DNA of 64,000 nt from Scatavimonas merdipullorum. GTDB taxonomy: Bacteria > Bacillota > Clostridia > Oscillospirales > Acutalibacteraceae. The DNA is taken from assembly GCA_018712865.1 (NCBI GenBank), contig DVGH01000034.1:62001-126000 (forward strand), given 5' to 3'. Below are positions 1 through 8,769 of the stretch, one piece after another. Made by a program: the position numbers and the translations under genes. Under the pieces are notes generated by a model that saw only the letters and a list, made by a program, of their open reading frames with translations, ran no database searches and was not told where the DNA came from. The number at the start of each line of letters is the position of its first letter. Within the stretch, counting starts at the first letter, position 1.

Positions 1-845
1 TCGCTTAACGTAATCGCCCCCGCCCTGCATATAACAAGGTCTGCCGCCGCAAGGCACACGGGCATATCATCAATATATTCCCTTATATCTAAATTTTCAC
101 AGCCGTCCGGGTCTGCCCCCATCTTTCGCAAAAGATCGGGGAACCACTTCCCGTATTGGCCGTAAGCGTGTATAATTTGGTATTTGCCGTCCTTTGCGCT
201 GCGCGCTATCATTCCTGCGACATTCTCGTTGATCTTCCGGGCGCCCAGGCTTCCGCCAAATGACAAAACCACAGGGCGGCTATCCAGCCCCAGCTTCTTT
301 CTGCACGCCGTTTTGTCCGCCGTTAAAATTTCCTGCCTTACAGGGTTGCCCGTCGTAACGCAGCGGCATCCGTCGCTTAAATATTGTTTTGCCTCCGGCA
401 TTGCAAGCATAACGCGCTTTACATACCGGGAAAGCATTTTTGTAGTAACGCCCGGAAAGGCGTTTTGTTCATGGATCACAGTCGGGATAGAAAGCTTTGC
501 CGCCGCCCGGATCACCGGGCCGCTTACATAGCCGCCCGTCCCCATACAAATATCCGGTTTAAAATCCCGGATAATCCTTTTAGACACAGTGCCTGCCTGC
601 AACGCCTTTTTTACTGTAATGATATTATCCTTTACGGCGCTGGGGGAAAAGCTCCGCTTAAATCCAGACACAGAAATCCCTTCAAAAGCAAAACCGGCCT
701 GCGGCACCAAGCGCTCCTCCATGCCTCCTTTTGCTCCTACATATAAAATTTGCACGTCCGGCTCTTTTTTCCTTATATAGCCGGCTACCGCGAGCGCAGG
801 GTTAATATGGCCCGCCGTGCCGCCGCCTGCAAATAAAATTCTCAT
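1..845 (-). CDS. murG: MurG glycosyltransferase (partial, C-terminus cut by window edge)
   Basis: UDP-GlcNAc:undecaprenyl-pyrophosphoryl-MurNAc-pentapeptide transferase, which makes lipid II from lipid I on the inner face of the membrane. The N-terminus reads MRILFAGGGTAGHINPALA, the glycine-rich MurG signature; further on are GTGGYVSGP, HEQNAFPG and FGGSLGAR, and the frame runs off the window at the start of the C-terminal donor-site motif (ADLVICRAGAITLSE). About 281 residues are present, so roughly the last 70-90 are missing. The ATG at 845 has AGGAGG a few bases upstream and follows ftsW by 37 bp, so it belongs to the same cell-wall operon. Confidence 0.93.
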   Translation of the reverse strand, partial: MRILFAGGGTAGHINPALAVAGYIRKKEPDVQILYVGAKGGMEERLVPQAGFAFEGISVSGFKRSFSPSAVKDNIITVKKALQAGTVSKRIIRDFKPDICMGTGGYVSGPVIRAAAKLSIPTVIHEQNAFPGVTTKMLSRYVKRVMLAMPEAKQYLSDGCRCVTTGNPVRQEILTADKTACRKKLGLDSRPVVLSFGGSLGARKINENVAGMIARSAKDGKYQIIHAYGQYGKWFPDLLRKMGADPDGCENLDIREYIDDMPVCLAAADLVICRAGAITLS

Positions 846-882
846 AGAAGCACCCTCCTTTGTCACACAGCCTGTCAAAGGC

Positions 883-2151
883 TTATGCTTTATTAATATT
901 GGATGTCCTTGAAATCGAAAGCACAATCCCCATCTGCGCCAACAGCATGACAAGCGAGCTTCCGCCTGAGCTGAAAAACGGCAGGCTGATCCCGGTGTTT
1001 GGAAGCAAATCGGTAATAACCAGAATATTCAAAATTACCTGCAGCCCAATTTGTGCGGTCAGGCCCACACCCAAAAGTGTACCGAACTTATCTTTCGCAC
1101 GCATCGATATGGTAATCCCGCGCCATACAAGCAGTCCAAAAATTGCAAGAATAATCACCGCGCCGATCAACCCCAGCTCTTCACAGACAATCGCAAAGAT
1201 AAAGTCGTTTTGCGGTTCCGGCAGGTACAGATACTTTTGCCTGGATTGCCCTAACCCCAGACCCATCAGCCCGCCTGAGCCAATCGCATACATCGAATTC
1301 CTGGTCTGCCATGTGGTCTGCCACATTTCAGGCGTTGTGTATTCCAGCGCCTGTCCCCAGCCTTCCATACGCTCCATCGCATAAGAAAGCAGCCCGGTGG
1401 CCGACATGATAAGAAAAATAACCAGTATGCCGGCACCCGCAAACAAAAACCACTTTCCCTTCACGCCCGATATATACATCATCAGCGCCGTTAAAAGCGT
1501 TACAATAACAATACCGGAATAATGCGGCTCCAACAGCAACAGCACCACCGTAGGAACAAGGATTACAATTGCCGGTAGAACACCGTATTTAAATGTTTCC
1601 ATCTTATAAAAATACACAGAGCCCCAATGGGCAAAAAACAAAATCAACGCAAACTTCATCAGCTCAGACGCCTGAAAACTTGCTATGCCCAGGTCAATCC
1701 ATCGGTGCACACCCGTTTCAGACGGGATAAACAGCACAACAACCAAAAGTAAAAACGCAAGGGCCAAAACCCATACCGCCAGCTTATGGAAGTGATGATA
1801 ATCAAAAAAAGAAATAGCAAGCATTGCAGCAACGCCAATCACTGCAAAAATTACCTGTCTTTTTAAATACAGGTAACTATCTCCGTTGGTAAAATAAGCA
1901 ACCGGATAGCTTGCGGAAAACATCATAATAATCCCAATAACAAGCAAAATCAAGATTAAAAGTAAAAAAGGCATATCCAATCCGGCGCGTACCGAAAACA
2001 GCTTGAGCTTTTTCCGTATACCGCGGCGTTTTGTATCCGCCGTTTTTTCGTGCGCAGCTACAGAGGCATAGTAGCCGCGCCTTCTATTATATGCTTCCTG
2101 TGCTTTCCGTTTAAGCTCCGCCTCGTATCTTAGGGGATATTTTCTATCCAT
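883..2151 (-). CDS. ftsW: FtsW/SpoVE-type SEDS peptidoglycan polymerase
   Basis: Polytopic SEDS-family glycosyltransferase (422 aa) that polymerises lipid II, normally paired with a class B PBP. About ten membrane segments start near residue 60. Family signatures seen include a loop WQTRNSMYAIGSGGLMGLGLG, then LPEPQNDFIFAIVCEELG and, near the end, LLPNTGISLPFFSSGGSS. Its N-terminus carries about 55 hydrophilic, basic residues before the first membrane segment. It follows mraY by 47 bp with no murD between. SpoVE (sporulation) or FtsW (vegetative division) cannot be told apart by sequence reading; the neighbouring SpoVD-like PBP leaves both open. Confidence 0.92.
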   Translation of the reverse strand: MDRKYPLRYEAELKRKAQEAYNRRRGYYASVAAHEKTADTKRRGIRKKLKLFSVRAGLDMPFLLLILILLVIGIIMMFSASYPVAYFTNGDSYLYLKRQVIFAVIGVAAMLAISFFDYHHFHKLAVWVLALAFLLLVVVLFIPSETGVHRWIDLGIASFQASELMKFALILFFAHWGSVYFYKMETFKYGVLPAIVILVPTVVLLLLEPHYSGIVIVTLLTALMMYISGVKGKWFLFAGAGILVIFLIMSATGLLSYAMERMEGWGQALEYTTPEMWQTTWQTRNSMYAIGSGGLMGLGLGQSRQKYLYLPEPQNDFIFAIVCEELGLIGAVIILAIFGLLVWRGITISMRAKDKFGTLLGVGLTAQIGLQVILNILVITDLLPNTGISLPFFSSGGSSLVMLLAQMGIVLSISRTSNINKA

Positions 2152-2198
2152 CTTTCCACCACCATACAGTCATACATAAAACGCGCGCCAGCCCTATT

Positions 2199-3218
2199 TT
2201 AAAAGCCCGTCATTACCAACGCAAGTGCCAACACGCCGCATAACGCCGTCGCCAGGCTGAACACAACTACAATTTTCACTTCCGACCATCCACACATTTC
2301 AAAATGGTGGTGGATCGGGCTCATTTTAAACAGCCTTTTTCCTTTTGTCGCTTTAAAATACACAACCTGCAAAACGACCGAAAGCATCTCAAGCAAATAT
2401 ACAAGCGCAATGGGGATTAAGATAATCGGCATATTCATTCCAAACGCCAACGCGCATAAAAAACCTCCAAGATACAAGGAACCCGTATCGCCCATAAAAA
2501 CCTTTGCCGGATGAAAATTCCAGATCAAAAAGCCAAGGCATCCGCCCGCCAGAGCCGCAGACATAATCCCAATCCCCTGCGAAACCAAGGTAGAGGCAAT
2601 TAGCATAAAAGCAAGCGCGGCAAAAAAGGTCATAGATCCTACCAGCCCGTCTATCCCGTCTGAAAGGTTAACGGCGTTTACAACGCCCACAATCAGCACC
2701 GCAGACAATATCCAGTAAAGCCATCCCAGATCCACCGGCCCAACAAAGGGGATCAGTGTTTCAGAAGTAACGCCTGTTAAAGACAACGTAAACAAATACG
2801 CAGCCGCAACGCCAAACTGCAAAATCAGCTTTTGCTTTGCCGTAAGGCCCAAATTCCGCTTCTTCACAACCTTGATATAATCGTCAAAAAAGCCAATTGC
2901 GCCAAATGCCGCCGCCATGGCAAGGCCCGCAAACACCTTGTTAAAAGAAAGCGTCACCTGTGTAAATACGGGATCCTCTCCCGAAGCAAACGCGCTGCAA
3001 AGCAAAACACCGGCAACAGACGTCACAATGGTACTGGCCACAAACATCAAACCGCCCATGGTCGGTGTACCCTGCTTTCCTTTATGCCATTTTGGCCCAA
3101 TATCTAAAATCGTCTGACCATATTTCAGCTTTTGTAAAAAAGGTACAAGCCATTTTCCTAAAATTGCGGCAATCGCAAACGAAACTACCGCACTTCCCAG
3201 TATCCAACCAACGTTCAT
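2199..3218 (-). CDS. mraY: MraY phospho-MurNAc-pentapeptide transferase
   Basis: Integral membrane enzyme that transfers phospho-MurNAc-pentapeptide from UDP to undecaprenyl phosphate, giving lipid I. Motifs seen: FFDDYIK (Asp pair for Mg), NAVNLSDGIDGL, GDTGSLYLGG and the C-terminal PIHHHFEMCGWSE histidine loop. The start used is the ATG at 3218 (MNVGWILGS), which has GGAGG 8-9 bases upstream. An in-frame upstream start at 3275 would reach into the preceding gene and is rejected. Length from the chosen start is 339 aa, normal for MraY. Confidence 0.95.
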   Translation of the reverse strand: MNVGWILGSAVVSFAIAAILGKWLVPFLQKLKYGQTILDIGPKWHKGKQGTPTMGGLMFVASTIVTSVAGVLLCSAFASGEDPVFTQVTLSFNKVFAGLAMAAAFGAIGFFDDYIKVVKKRNLGLTAKQKLILQFGVAAAYLFTLSLTGVTSETLIPFVGPVDLGWLYWILSAVLIVGVVNAVNLSDGIDGLVGSMTFFAALAFMLIASTLVSQGIGIMSAALAGGCLGFLIWNFHPAKVFMGDTGSLYLGGFLCALAFGMNMPIILIPIALVYLLEMLSVVLQVVYFKATKGKRLFKMSPIHHHFEMCGWSEVKIVVVFSLATALCGVLALALVMTGF

Positions 3219-3249
3219 AGAAAAACCTCCATCATTTTCAACCTCAAAA

Positions 3250-3837
3250 TTATGCAAAGGCCGCCAAACTTTCAAGGGTGCTCAGCCCGTTTGCTATCTC
3301 TTTTAGCGCAATATCCGAAGCAAGCAGCGCGCCTGCAAGTGCAAGCGCATTTTCAACTGAAAGGCCGCAACCCTCTTTTAGCTTAATCCTGCCAATCAGT
3401 CCCGTGCCTACAAGCTCAAAATTTATATGCTCCGCCGTTTGCGTTATATTCTTTGCAACAAGGTCCGCTCGGTCGTCATTGTGGGAATATTCTACAATTT
3501 TCTCTTTTTCCTTTTCTTCCAGCCGCTGTTTTCTCATCTCGTCATAGGGAAGGACCAGCGTAGTACATGTCTGCAGCCACTGCTGCTCATATGGGCAGGC
3601 GCTTTCATCTGTAAACAACACCGTATTGACCGCACGCTGTCCCGCCGCAAAGGTAATACTTCCAACGCAGTAGGGGTGCTCCGTATAAACAGCCATACTT
3701 TTTGCCGTTACACTCTTTCCTGCCTCTGCAAGCACATGCTCCAACGCTTTTAAGGAATGTTCCACCAATGGCTGCCTTCCCACCGCCGTTATCTGTCCGT
3801 ACGGGGGCGTGCCGCCGCTTGATTTTTTGCTCTTCAT
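3250..3837 (-). CDS. Degenerate Mur-ligase-like protein (central domain only, no P-loop)
   Basis: Intact 195-residue reading frame in the slot where murE/murF normally lie, between the PBP and mraY. Residues 16-45 align by eye with the first strand and helix of a Mur ligase central domain, but the ATP-binding loop (GTNGKTT/S) is replaced by GRQPLVEHS. Residues 115-195 look like the end of that domain: SHNDDRADLVAKNI, then a glycine-rich stretch, ENALALAGALLASDIALKEI and a final GLSTLESLAAFA, where the GR of true ligases is missing. The N-terminal UDP-sugar domain and the C-terminal ligase domain are absent. The ATG at 3837 has AGGGAAAG upstream. Ligase activity is not expected; a structural or regulatory role, or decay in progress, are the alternatives. 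Confidence 0.6.
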   Translation of the reverse strand: MKSKKSSGGTPPYGQITAVGRQPLVEHSLKALEHVLAEAGKSVTAKSMAVYTEHPYCVGSITFAAGQRAVNTVLFTDESACPYEQQWLQTCTTLVLPYDEMRKQRLEEKEKEKIVEYSHNDDRADLVAKNITQTAEHINFELVGTGLIGRIKLKEGCGLSVENALALAGALLASDIALKEIANGLSTLESLAAFA

Positions 3838-3865
3838 CGCTTTCCCTGCCTTTATTTATCTAAAA

Positions 3866-6115
3866 TTAAAAGATCGGTTCTCCATAGCTGCTGTCCTGCA
3901 CAAACGTCACAATAACCACCGTGCCCTGGCTTACCATGGTTCCCTGCGCAATGCTTTGCGATTGGGAAATCCCCTCGCCTGCGGCGCTTGCGCCCGCAAT
4001 GCTGATATTTAAATTATACTGTGACGCTATACTGTTTACATCTGATATGGAAAGCCCTGTAAGATCGGGAACCTCTACCATATCCTCATCTACGCCGGCT
4101 GCATCTGTATAAAGCACAACCGTACCGCCCTGCGGAATTCTGGACTCCGCCGCAGGAATCTGTGCAGCAACGGTCGTTCCTTCACCCTTTACAATAGAAA
4201 CAAATCCGTCTTCCTCGGCCGCAGCCTGCGCCTGCTCCACACTCTCGCCCACGTAATTGCCCGCCGTTGTATCCAGCATCGACAGCTCTTCTTCGTTATA
4301 CTGTGTTTCAACCTCTAAATATGGCAGCACCTCCGCCATAATTTCCGCAAACACGGGTGCTGCAACCTGGCTTCCGTAATACTGTCCGCCAGTGGGGGTG
4401 TCAAAGTATACAAGCAGCGCCACCTGCGGATCATCCGCCGGGGCAAAACCGCAGAAAGATGCAATATAGTCCTCTATTCCATCGTCATTAGAATCGGTCA
4501 GCTTTTCAGACGTTCCCGTTTTTCCGGCAATCCTGTACCCCTGTACATAACCGTTTGTCGCCGCACCGCTAATCGCGTTTTCCTCCAGTATGGCGCACAG
4601 CTCCTTAGACACCTCTTCCGAAATGACCTGCCGTTTCACGGTTGTATCTGTCGACTCTACCACGTTGCCGTCGCTGTCAAGAATCTGCCTGACCGTATAA
4701 GGCTGCAAAAGCTTCCCGCCGTTTGCAACTGCAGAAACAGCCGTCACCATCTGGATTGGCGTTACAGAAAAGTTTTGCCCAAACGATGCAACCGCCAGAT
4801 CCATGGGCCCCATCGAGCCGTCCTCGTTAAAAAAGATATCTTCCGATTCGCCCGGCAGGTCGATCCCCGTTTTCTCAGAAAATCCAAACGCCTGGTAATA
4901 TTCCCAAAATTTTGTCGCGCCAATTAAATTACCAATCTGCATAAACGCCGGGTTGCAGGAATTACATAACGCTTCTTCAAAGGTCTGTGTGCCATGCCCT
5001 GCTGTATTATGGCAGCTGATGGACGATGCACCCTCAAACGGCACGTAAGATCCTGTGCAGTAAAAGCGCGACTCGTCGTTAATCAGATTTTCCTCCAGCG
5101 CCATGGAAGAAGTAATGATTTTCCATACCGATCCGGGATAATAGGTGTCGCTGACCGCCTTGTTCCTCCATTGCTTGGAAAGCGCAGCGCTTTCCGCCGC
5201 AGCCTTTTCATCCTCCGGCAGCTGCGCAATCTCATCCTTTGCCGTCTGGTTGACTAAAGTAAACGGGTCGTTTAAGTCATACCCCTCTTCTACCGCCATT
5301 CCTAAAATAGCACCCGTATTGACCTCCATCATAATCGCCACCGCGCGATTATATACCTTGTGCTCTTCTATACCTTTTTGCAAATACTTTTCCATAATAT
5401 GCTGGATCGTCTCGTCAATCGTCAGCACCAGGCTGTTTCCATCCTCTGCCTGTACCTTTTGTTCATAATCAAACGGCATCTCCGTCCCGTTTGCATTCTT
5501 CGCCGTTACCAGCCGGCCGGGTGTTCCCGTCAGGCTTTCATCATACTGGTATTCTATGCCGGAAAGGCCCTGGTCGTCGCTGCCTGTAAACCCGATCAGA
5601 GAAGAAGCAAACGATCCATATGGATAGTACCGTTTATAGTCCTCAATCAGGTCGATTACACCGGTAATATCGTGTTCTTCGTCCAGCTCATCTACAAACT
5701 TCAGGATTTCGTCTCTGACGTCGCTTTCAATTTGCCGCTTCACTACCACATAATAAGACCTTTCCTTTGTTTTCTCAAAAATATCCGCCTGCTCTAAATC
5801 CAGTATCTCTGCTAAACCCTGGGAAACAATCGTGCGTTCTTCGTCAGATTCAAAATTGATCGGGGACAATACCACCTTCCAAACGGTAGCGCTTTGCGCA
5901 AGCACCTTTCCGTTGGTGTCATAAATGGTACCCCTCCTTGCACTGATCGTCGTATCGTTCAGCTGCTGCGCCACAGCCGCCTGTTGCAGCTCTTCCCCCT
6001 GCACAACGCTTAGCTGCGTAAGGCGTAATATTGCGCTGCCAAAACCAACCACAAGAATTAATACCAAAATAATTACAGACCTGTGAACCAGCTTTGTATT
6101 TGCGCCCTTTGACAT
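3866..6115 (-). CDS. Class B penicillin-binding protein with C-terminal PASTA domains (SpoVD/FtsI type)
   Basis: Transpeptidase that cross-links peptidoglycan, the usual partner of FtsW/SpoVE. One N-terminal membrane segment (about residues 15-35) is followed by the dimerisation domain (ISARRGTIYDTNG) and the transpeptidase domain with SVWK near residue 329 (active Ser), SCN near 385 and KTGT near 532. Two PASTA repeats occupy about 610-749. The ATG at 6115 (MSKGANTK) with AGGGAG upstream is preferred; a TTG at 6136 would add seven residues. SpoVD, rather than vegetative PBP2b, is suggested by the PASTA tail and the sporulation genes elsewhere, but both carry PASTA in Bacillota. Confidence 0.88.
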   Translation of the reverse strand: MSKGANTKLVHRSVIILVLILVVGFGSAILRLTQLSVVQGEELQQAAVAQQLNDTTISARRGTIYDTNGKVLAQSATVWKVVLSPINFESDEERTIVSQGLAEILDLEQADIFEKTKERSYYVVVKRQIESDVRDEILKFVDELDEEHDITGVIDLIEDYKRYYPYGSFASSLIGFTGSDDQGLSGIEYQYDESLTGTPGRLVTAKNANGTEMPFDYEQKVQAEDGNSLVLTIDETIQHIMEKYLQKGIEEHKVYNRAVAIMMEVNTGAILGMAVEEGYDLNDPFTLVNQTAKDEIAQLPEDEKAAAESAALSKQWRNKAVSDTYYPGSVWKIITSSMALEENLINDESRFYCTGSYVPFEGASSISCHNTAGHGTQTFEEALCNSCNPAFMQIGNLIGATKFWEYYQAFGFSEKTGIDLPGESEDIFFNEDGSMGPMDLAVASFGQNFSVTPIQMVTAVSAVANGGKLLQPYTVRQILDSDGNVVESTDTTVKRQVISEEVSKELCAILEENAISGAATNGYVQGYRIAGKTGTSEKLTDSNDDGIEDYIASFCGFAPADDPQVALLVYFDTPTGGQYYGSQVAAPVFAEIMAEVLPYLEVETQYNEEELSMLDTTAGNYVGESVEQAQAAAEEDGFVSIVKGEGTTVAAQIPAAESRIPQGGTVVLYTDAAGVDEDMVEVPDLTGLSISDVNSIASQYNLNISIAGASAAGEGISQSQSIAQGTMVSQGTVVIVTFVQDSSYGEPIF

Positions 6116-6136
6116 ATCAGACAAACTCCCTTCCAA

Positions 6137-6497
6137 CTCACTGGGATCTTTCCCGCATAGGCAGCCGCTCTTGCCGGCCGCCGGGAAGACGCTACCATTT
6201 TTATACTACTATCCATATCTTCACTTTTTACAGGATATTTTTCCTGCATCTATCTACATATATAATATAAGCATATCTTACGCACGGGGTAAACCTGAAA
6301 TTTTTGCCTCGGCTTTTTACATATATCGTTTTGCATATAAAAATACGGTTGTAACATAAGTCAGCCAGCAATTACCCCATAACAGTAATACGTCCGTTTA
6401 CCAACTCATTCAGAAACGGCAGACCGCCGCTCCCTGTTACAACCGCTTCGTCATTCTTATAATTCTTATATATATGTGTATTAGAAACCCGCTCTGG
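6137..6497. other. Gene-free stretch between PBP and ftsL-like gene
   Basis: About 360 bp with no convincing gene. On the - strand the frame of the ftsL-like gene stays open for about 46 codons past its stop (to a TAA near 6369-6371). A 10-base inverted repeat, CGGTTGTAAC at 6347-6356 and its complement at 6436-6445, flanks that stretch. A candidate sigma-A promoter for the PBP operon lies at 6264-6293. Confidence 0.5.
6264..6293 (-). promoter_or_regulatory. Candidate promoter upstream of the PBP gene
   Basis: On the - strand TTTACC (6293-6288), 18 bp, then TATATT (6269-6264), about 150 bp before the PBP start. The AT-rich surroundings make chance matches likely. Confidence 0.35.
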
Positions 6498-7016
6498 TTA
6501 TGACCAAAGCCCCGCAATCGCATCAGCAATGGATTCAAACAGATTGCCGCCGTCTGTCTGAGAGATTTCCGCTTTATCCCCCTGTGAAAGACTTATGTAC
6601 TCTTTTTGATAATTGTCGGCTCTGGACATCCCCAACTCTTCTGATGCATACGCCTCTACCACAGATGGGGAAAGCTTGGACTCCACCTTCATCTGCAACT
6701 GCGTATACAGGCTTTCCTGATCTGCAAGCTCGCTTGCAGCGTTGCTGATCTGCTGGTTGAGCTCTGTCAATTGCACCTGTCCATGTACAATCATAACCAC
6801 AGCGCCGGTGACAATCATGCCCAGCATAAACCCGGTAAATAGCTTTGCAGGGTTATATTTACGCCTGCGTATTTTATCCAACTGCTCCTCAGGAATGCTC
6901 AGAACATTGTTCTTTCTTCTTCTGTGAATCTGCTTTTTCGGCTCTTCTATCTCAATCTGTTCGGCTGCTTCAAACAGGCTAATATCATACGCTGCATTTC
7001 TCTCTTCAAAAGCCAT
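6498..7016 (-). CDS. FtsL-like divisome protein
   Basis: 172-residue bitopic protein in the ftsL position between rsmH and the class B PBP. It has a basic cytoplasmic N-terminus (about 1-60, with clusters such as HRRRKNN and IRRRKY), one membrane segment at about 60-80 (FTGFMLGMIVTGAVVMIV) and a short coiled coil (about 85-120) followed by the SEELGMSRAD turn typical of FtsL/DivIC-like proteins. FtsL primary sequence is poorly conserved, so the call rests mainly on size, topology and position. The ATG at 7016 has AAGGA just upstream. Confidence 0.75.
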   Translation of the reverse strand: MAFEERNAAYDISLFEAAEQIEIEEPKKQIHRRRKNNVLSIPEEQLDKIRRRKYNPAKLFTGFMLGMIVTGAVVMIVHGQVQLTELNQQISNAASELADQESLYTQLQMKVESKLSPSVVEAYASEELGMSRADNYQKEYISLSQGDKAEISQTDGGNLFESIADAIAGLWS

Positions 7017-7253
7017 TCCTTACACCTCTATGTAAAACCCTTAACATCTATAAATATATAAACGAAGTCGTATTTTTGTATTTTCTTTTCTATGTTTAAA
7101 CGTATTTTTTATGGAATTTGGGTGGCAAACTGCCTTGTATTATTTTTGTAACTTTTTAATTTTTATCTATTTTTTTGCGGCTTGTTAGCCGAACATATGT
7201 ATGCACAATATGTAGTGTCCCATGCAAAACTTTTTCATTGAACCACAATATAT

Positions 7254-7282
7254 AGTCTACTACATGTACCTGCTTTTGTCAA
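7254..7282 (-). promoter_or_regulatory. Sigma-A type promoter before the ftsL-like gene
   Basis: On the - strand TTGACA (7282-7277), 17 bp, TAGACT (7259-7254). It lies just after rsmH and leaves a leader of about 235 nt before the ftsL-like ATG. The intergenic stretch 7017-7311 is very AT-rich and has no gene; a small CGGCT/AGCCG hairpin sits near 7180-7195. Confidence 0.6.
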
Positions 7283-7311
7283 AGCTTTTTTTAACAATTT
7301 TTACAACTTTG

Positions 7312-8235
7312 TTACAATTTTTCTGCTGCGCGCAGCTTTGCGCTTCTGCTTCTTGGGTTTTTCTGCAATTCCTGCGCTGATGCCTCCACCGGCTTTTTAA
7401 AAATAAGCTTTGCTTTGGGCTTTTTCCCGCAAACGCATATGGGAAAATCCTTCGGGCAGGTACATCCCTGGCACCACAAAGCCATACGTTGTTTGACAAT
7501 GCGGTCCTCCAAGGAATGAAAACTTATCACCGCAAGCCGTCCGCCTGGTTTTAAAATGGAAAACGCGGCGTCCAGCCCCTGCGAAAGCCTGTCAAGTTCA
7601 CCGTTGACAGCAATGCGAAGCGCCTGAAACGTTTTCCTCGCAGGATGCCCGTCTCGCCTTCTGGCCGCGGGCACAGCGCCTTTAATAATTTCAGCAAGCT
7701 GCGTGGTCGTTTGTATCGCTTCTTTTTCCCTGGCCTTTATAATTGCATCTGCAATCGGTCCTGCAAATTTTTCTTCCCCATAGGTGCGAATAATCTTTGC
7801 AAGTTCCCCATACGGCAGAGTGTTCACCAACTCGTACGCCGTCGTCCCCTGTTGACTCATACGCATATCCAGCGGAGCCTCGTAATGAAAGGAAAATCCA
7901 CGCTGCGCAGTATCGAGCTGTCTGGAGGAAACCCCTATATCCAACAGCACCCCGTCAACGCTTTCAAATCCAAGCGACTGTACAACCGTATCCATCTGAC
8001 TAAAATTTGCCTGCACTACTTTGGAATTGCCATTTCCAAAAAACCTCTTTGTTACTGCTTCAATGGCATCGGGATCCTGGTCAATAGAAATCAGCGTCCC
8101 GGTTTTCAGCCTTTTCAAAATCTCAGCTGAATGGCCGCCTCCTCCCGCCGTGCCGTCCACGTAAACCCCATTTGGTTTTATGGCAAGCGCCTCTATGGTT
8201 TCGGCAAGCAGCACCGGCATATGGGAAAACTCCAT
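7312..8235 (-). CDS. rsmH: 16S rRNA (cytosine1402-N4)-methyltransferase RsmH (MraW)
   Basis: SAM-dependent enzyme that methylates N4 of C1402 in the 16S rRNA decoding centre. The start HMPVLLAETIEAL, the SAM loop VDGTAGGGGHSAEIL, LLDIGVSSRQLD and ISFHSLEDRIVK are all RsmH signatures. The start is taken at the ATG 8235, with GGAGG about 10 bases upstream; a GTG at 8253 is less likely. The gene is 19 bp after mraZ, the usual mraZ-rsmH pair. The partner 2'-O-methyltransferase for the same nucleotide, RsmI, is encoded at 25075-25911 in this window. Confidence 0.95.
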   Translation of the reverse strand: MEFSHMPVLLAETIEALAIKPNGVYVDGTAGGGGHSAEILKRLKTGTLISIDQDPDAIEAVTKRFFGNGNSKVVQANFSQMDTVVQSLGFESVDGVLLDIGVSSRQLDTAQRGFSFHYEAPLDMRMSQQGTTAYELVNTLPYGELAKIIRTYGEEKFAGPIADAIIKAREKEAIQTTTQLAEIIKGAVPAARRRDGHPARKTFQALRIAVNGELDRLSQGLDAAFSILKPGGRLAVISFHSLEDRIVKQRMALWCQGCTCPKDFPICVCGKKPKAKLIFKKPVEASAQELQKNPRSRSAKLRAAEKL

Positions 8236-8254
8236 CGGTACGACCTCCGTCACG

Positions 8255-8689
8255 CTAAATCATTTCCAGCAAAGCAACAATATCCTCGCTTGCCTGGCGA
8301 TCCAGGTAATTTTCCCAGTTTTCCCGGTTCCAAATTTCCACCCTTGTACCGCAGCCAATAATCACGGCCTCTTTTTCCAGACAGGCATGCTGCCGTAAAT
8401 GATCCGGGATCAGGATTCTTCCCTGTGCGTTCGGTTCAGAAACGTCTGCTCCCGCACAGAAATACCTGTACAGCCCTGTTGCCTTTGAAACCGGCAAAGC
8501 GCTGATTTTTGCCAGAAACTCTTCCCATTTTGCAAGGGAAAGCACCTGTAGACAGCCTTTTCCTTCCTCAGGTCCCGTATGGATCCCTTTTGTGACATAG
8601 AAAGTCTCGCCAAGCTCCTCACGAAACTTTGCGGGCATAATAATGCGGCCTTTCGCATCTATGTTATGTTGGTAAGTCCCAATAAACAT
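8255..8689 (-). CDS. mraZ: MraZ transcriptional regulator of the division cluster
   Basis: 144-residue DNA-binding protein with two SpoVT/AbrB-type repeats, seen as the DAKGRIIMPAKFREEL and NAQGRILIPDHLRQHA pair. MraZ proteins bind repeated TGGG-like boxes upstream of their own gene and repress the cluster. It is the first gene of this cell-wall operon and has a clear promoter about 80-110 bp upstream with two candidate half-sites in the leader. Confidence 0.95.
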   Translation of the reverse strand: MFIGTYQHNIDAKGRIIMPAKFREELGETFYVTKGIHTGPEEGKGCLQVLSLAKWEEFLAKISALPVSKATGLYRYFCAGADVSEPNAQGRILIPDHLRQHACLEKEAVIIGCGTRVEIWNRENWENYLDRQASEDIVALLEMI

Positions 8690-8733
8690 ACCATCACTTC
8701 CATGTCATCCGTGCATATTGCAGTGCTATTGTG

Positions 8734-8758
8734 TGCCACAAAATGGTCTAAAGTGCCA
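8734..8758 (-). promoter_or_regulatory. Candidate MraZ operator half-sites
   Basis: Two copies of TGGCA on the - strand (8738-8734 and 8758-8754) start exactly 20 bp apart, so they lie on the same face of the helix, between the promoter and the mraZ start. Known MraZ boxes are TGGG-like 5-mers at a 10-bp period; a middle copy is not seen, so the assignment is tentative. Confidence 0.35.
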
Positions 8759-8769
8759 CTTTGTGTTTC

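Noticed and set aside
860..1384. 174-codon + strand frame
   Set aside because: Lies antisense inside ftsW, which has clear family motifs over the same bases; no ribosome site.
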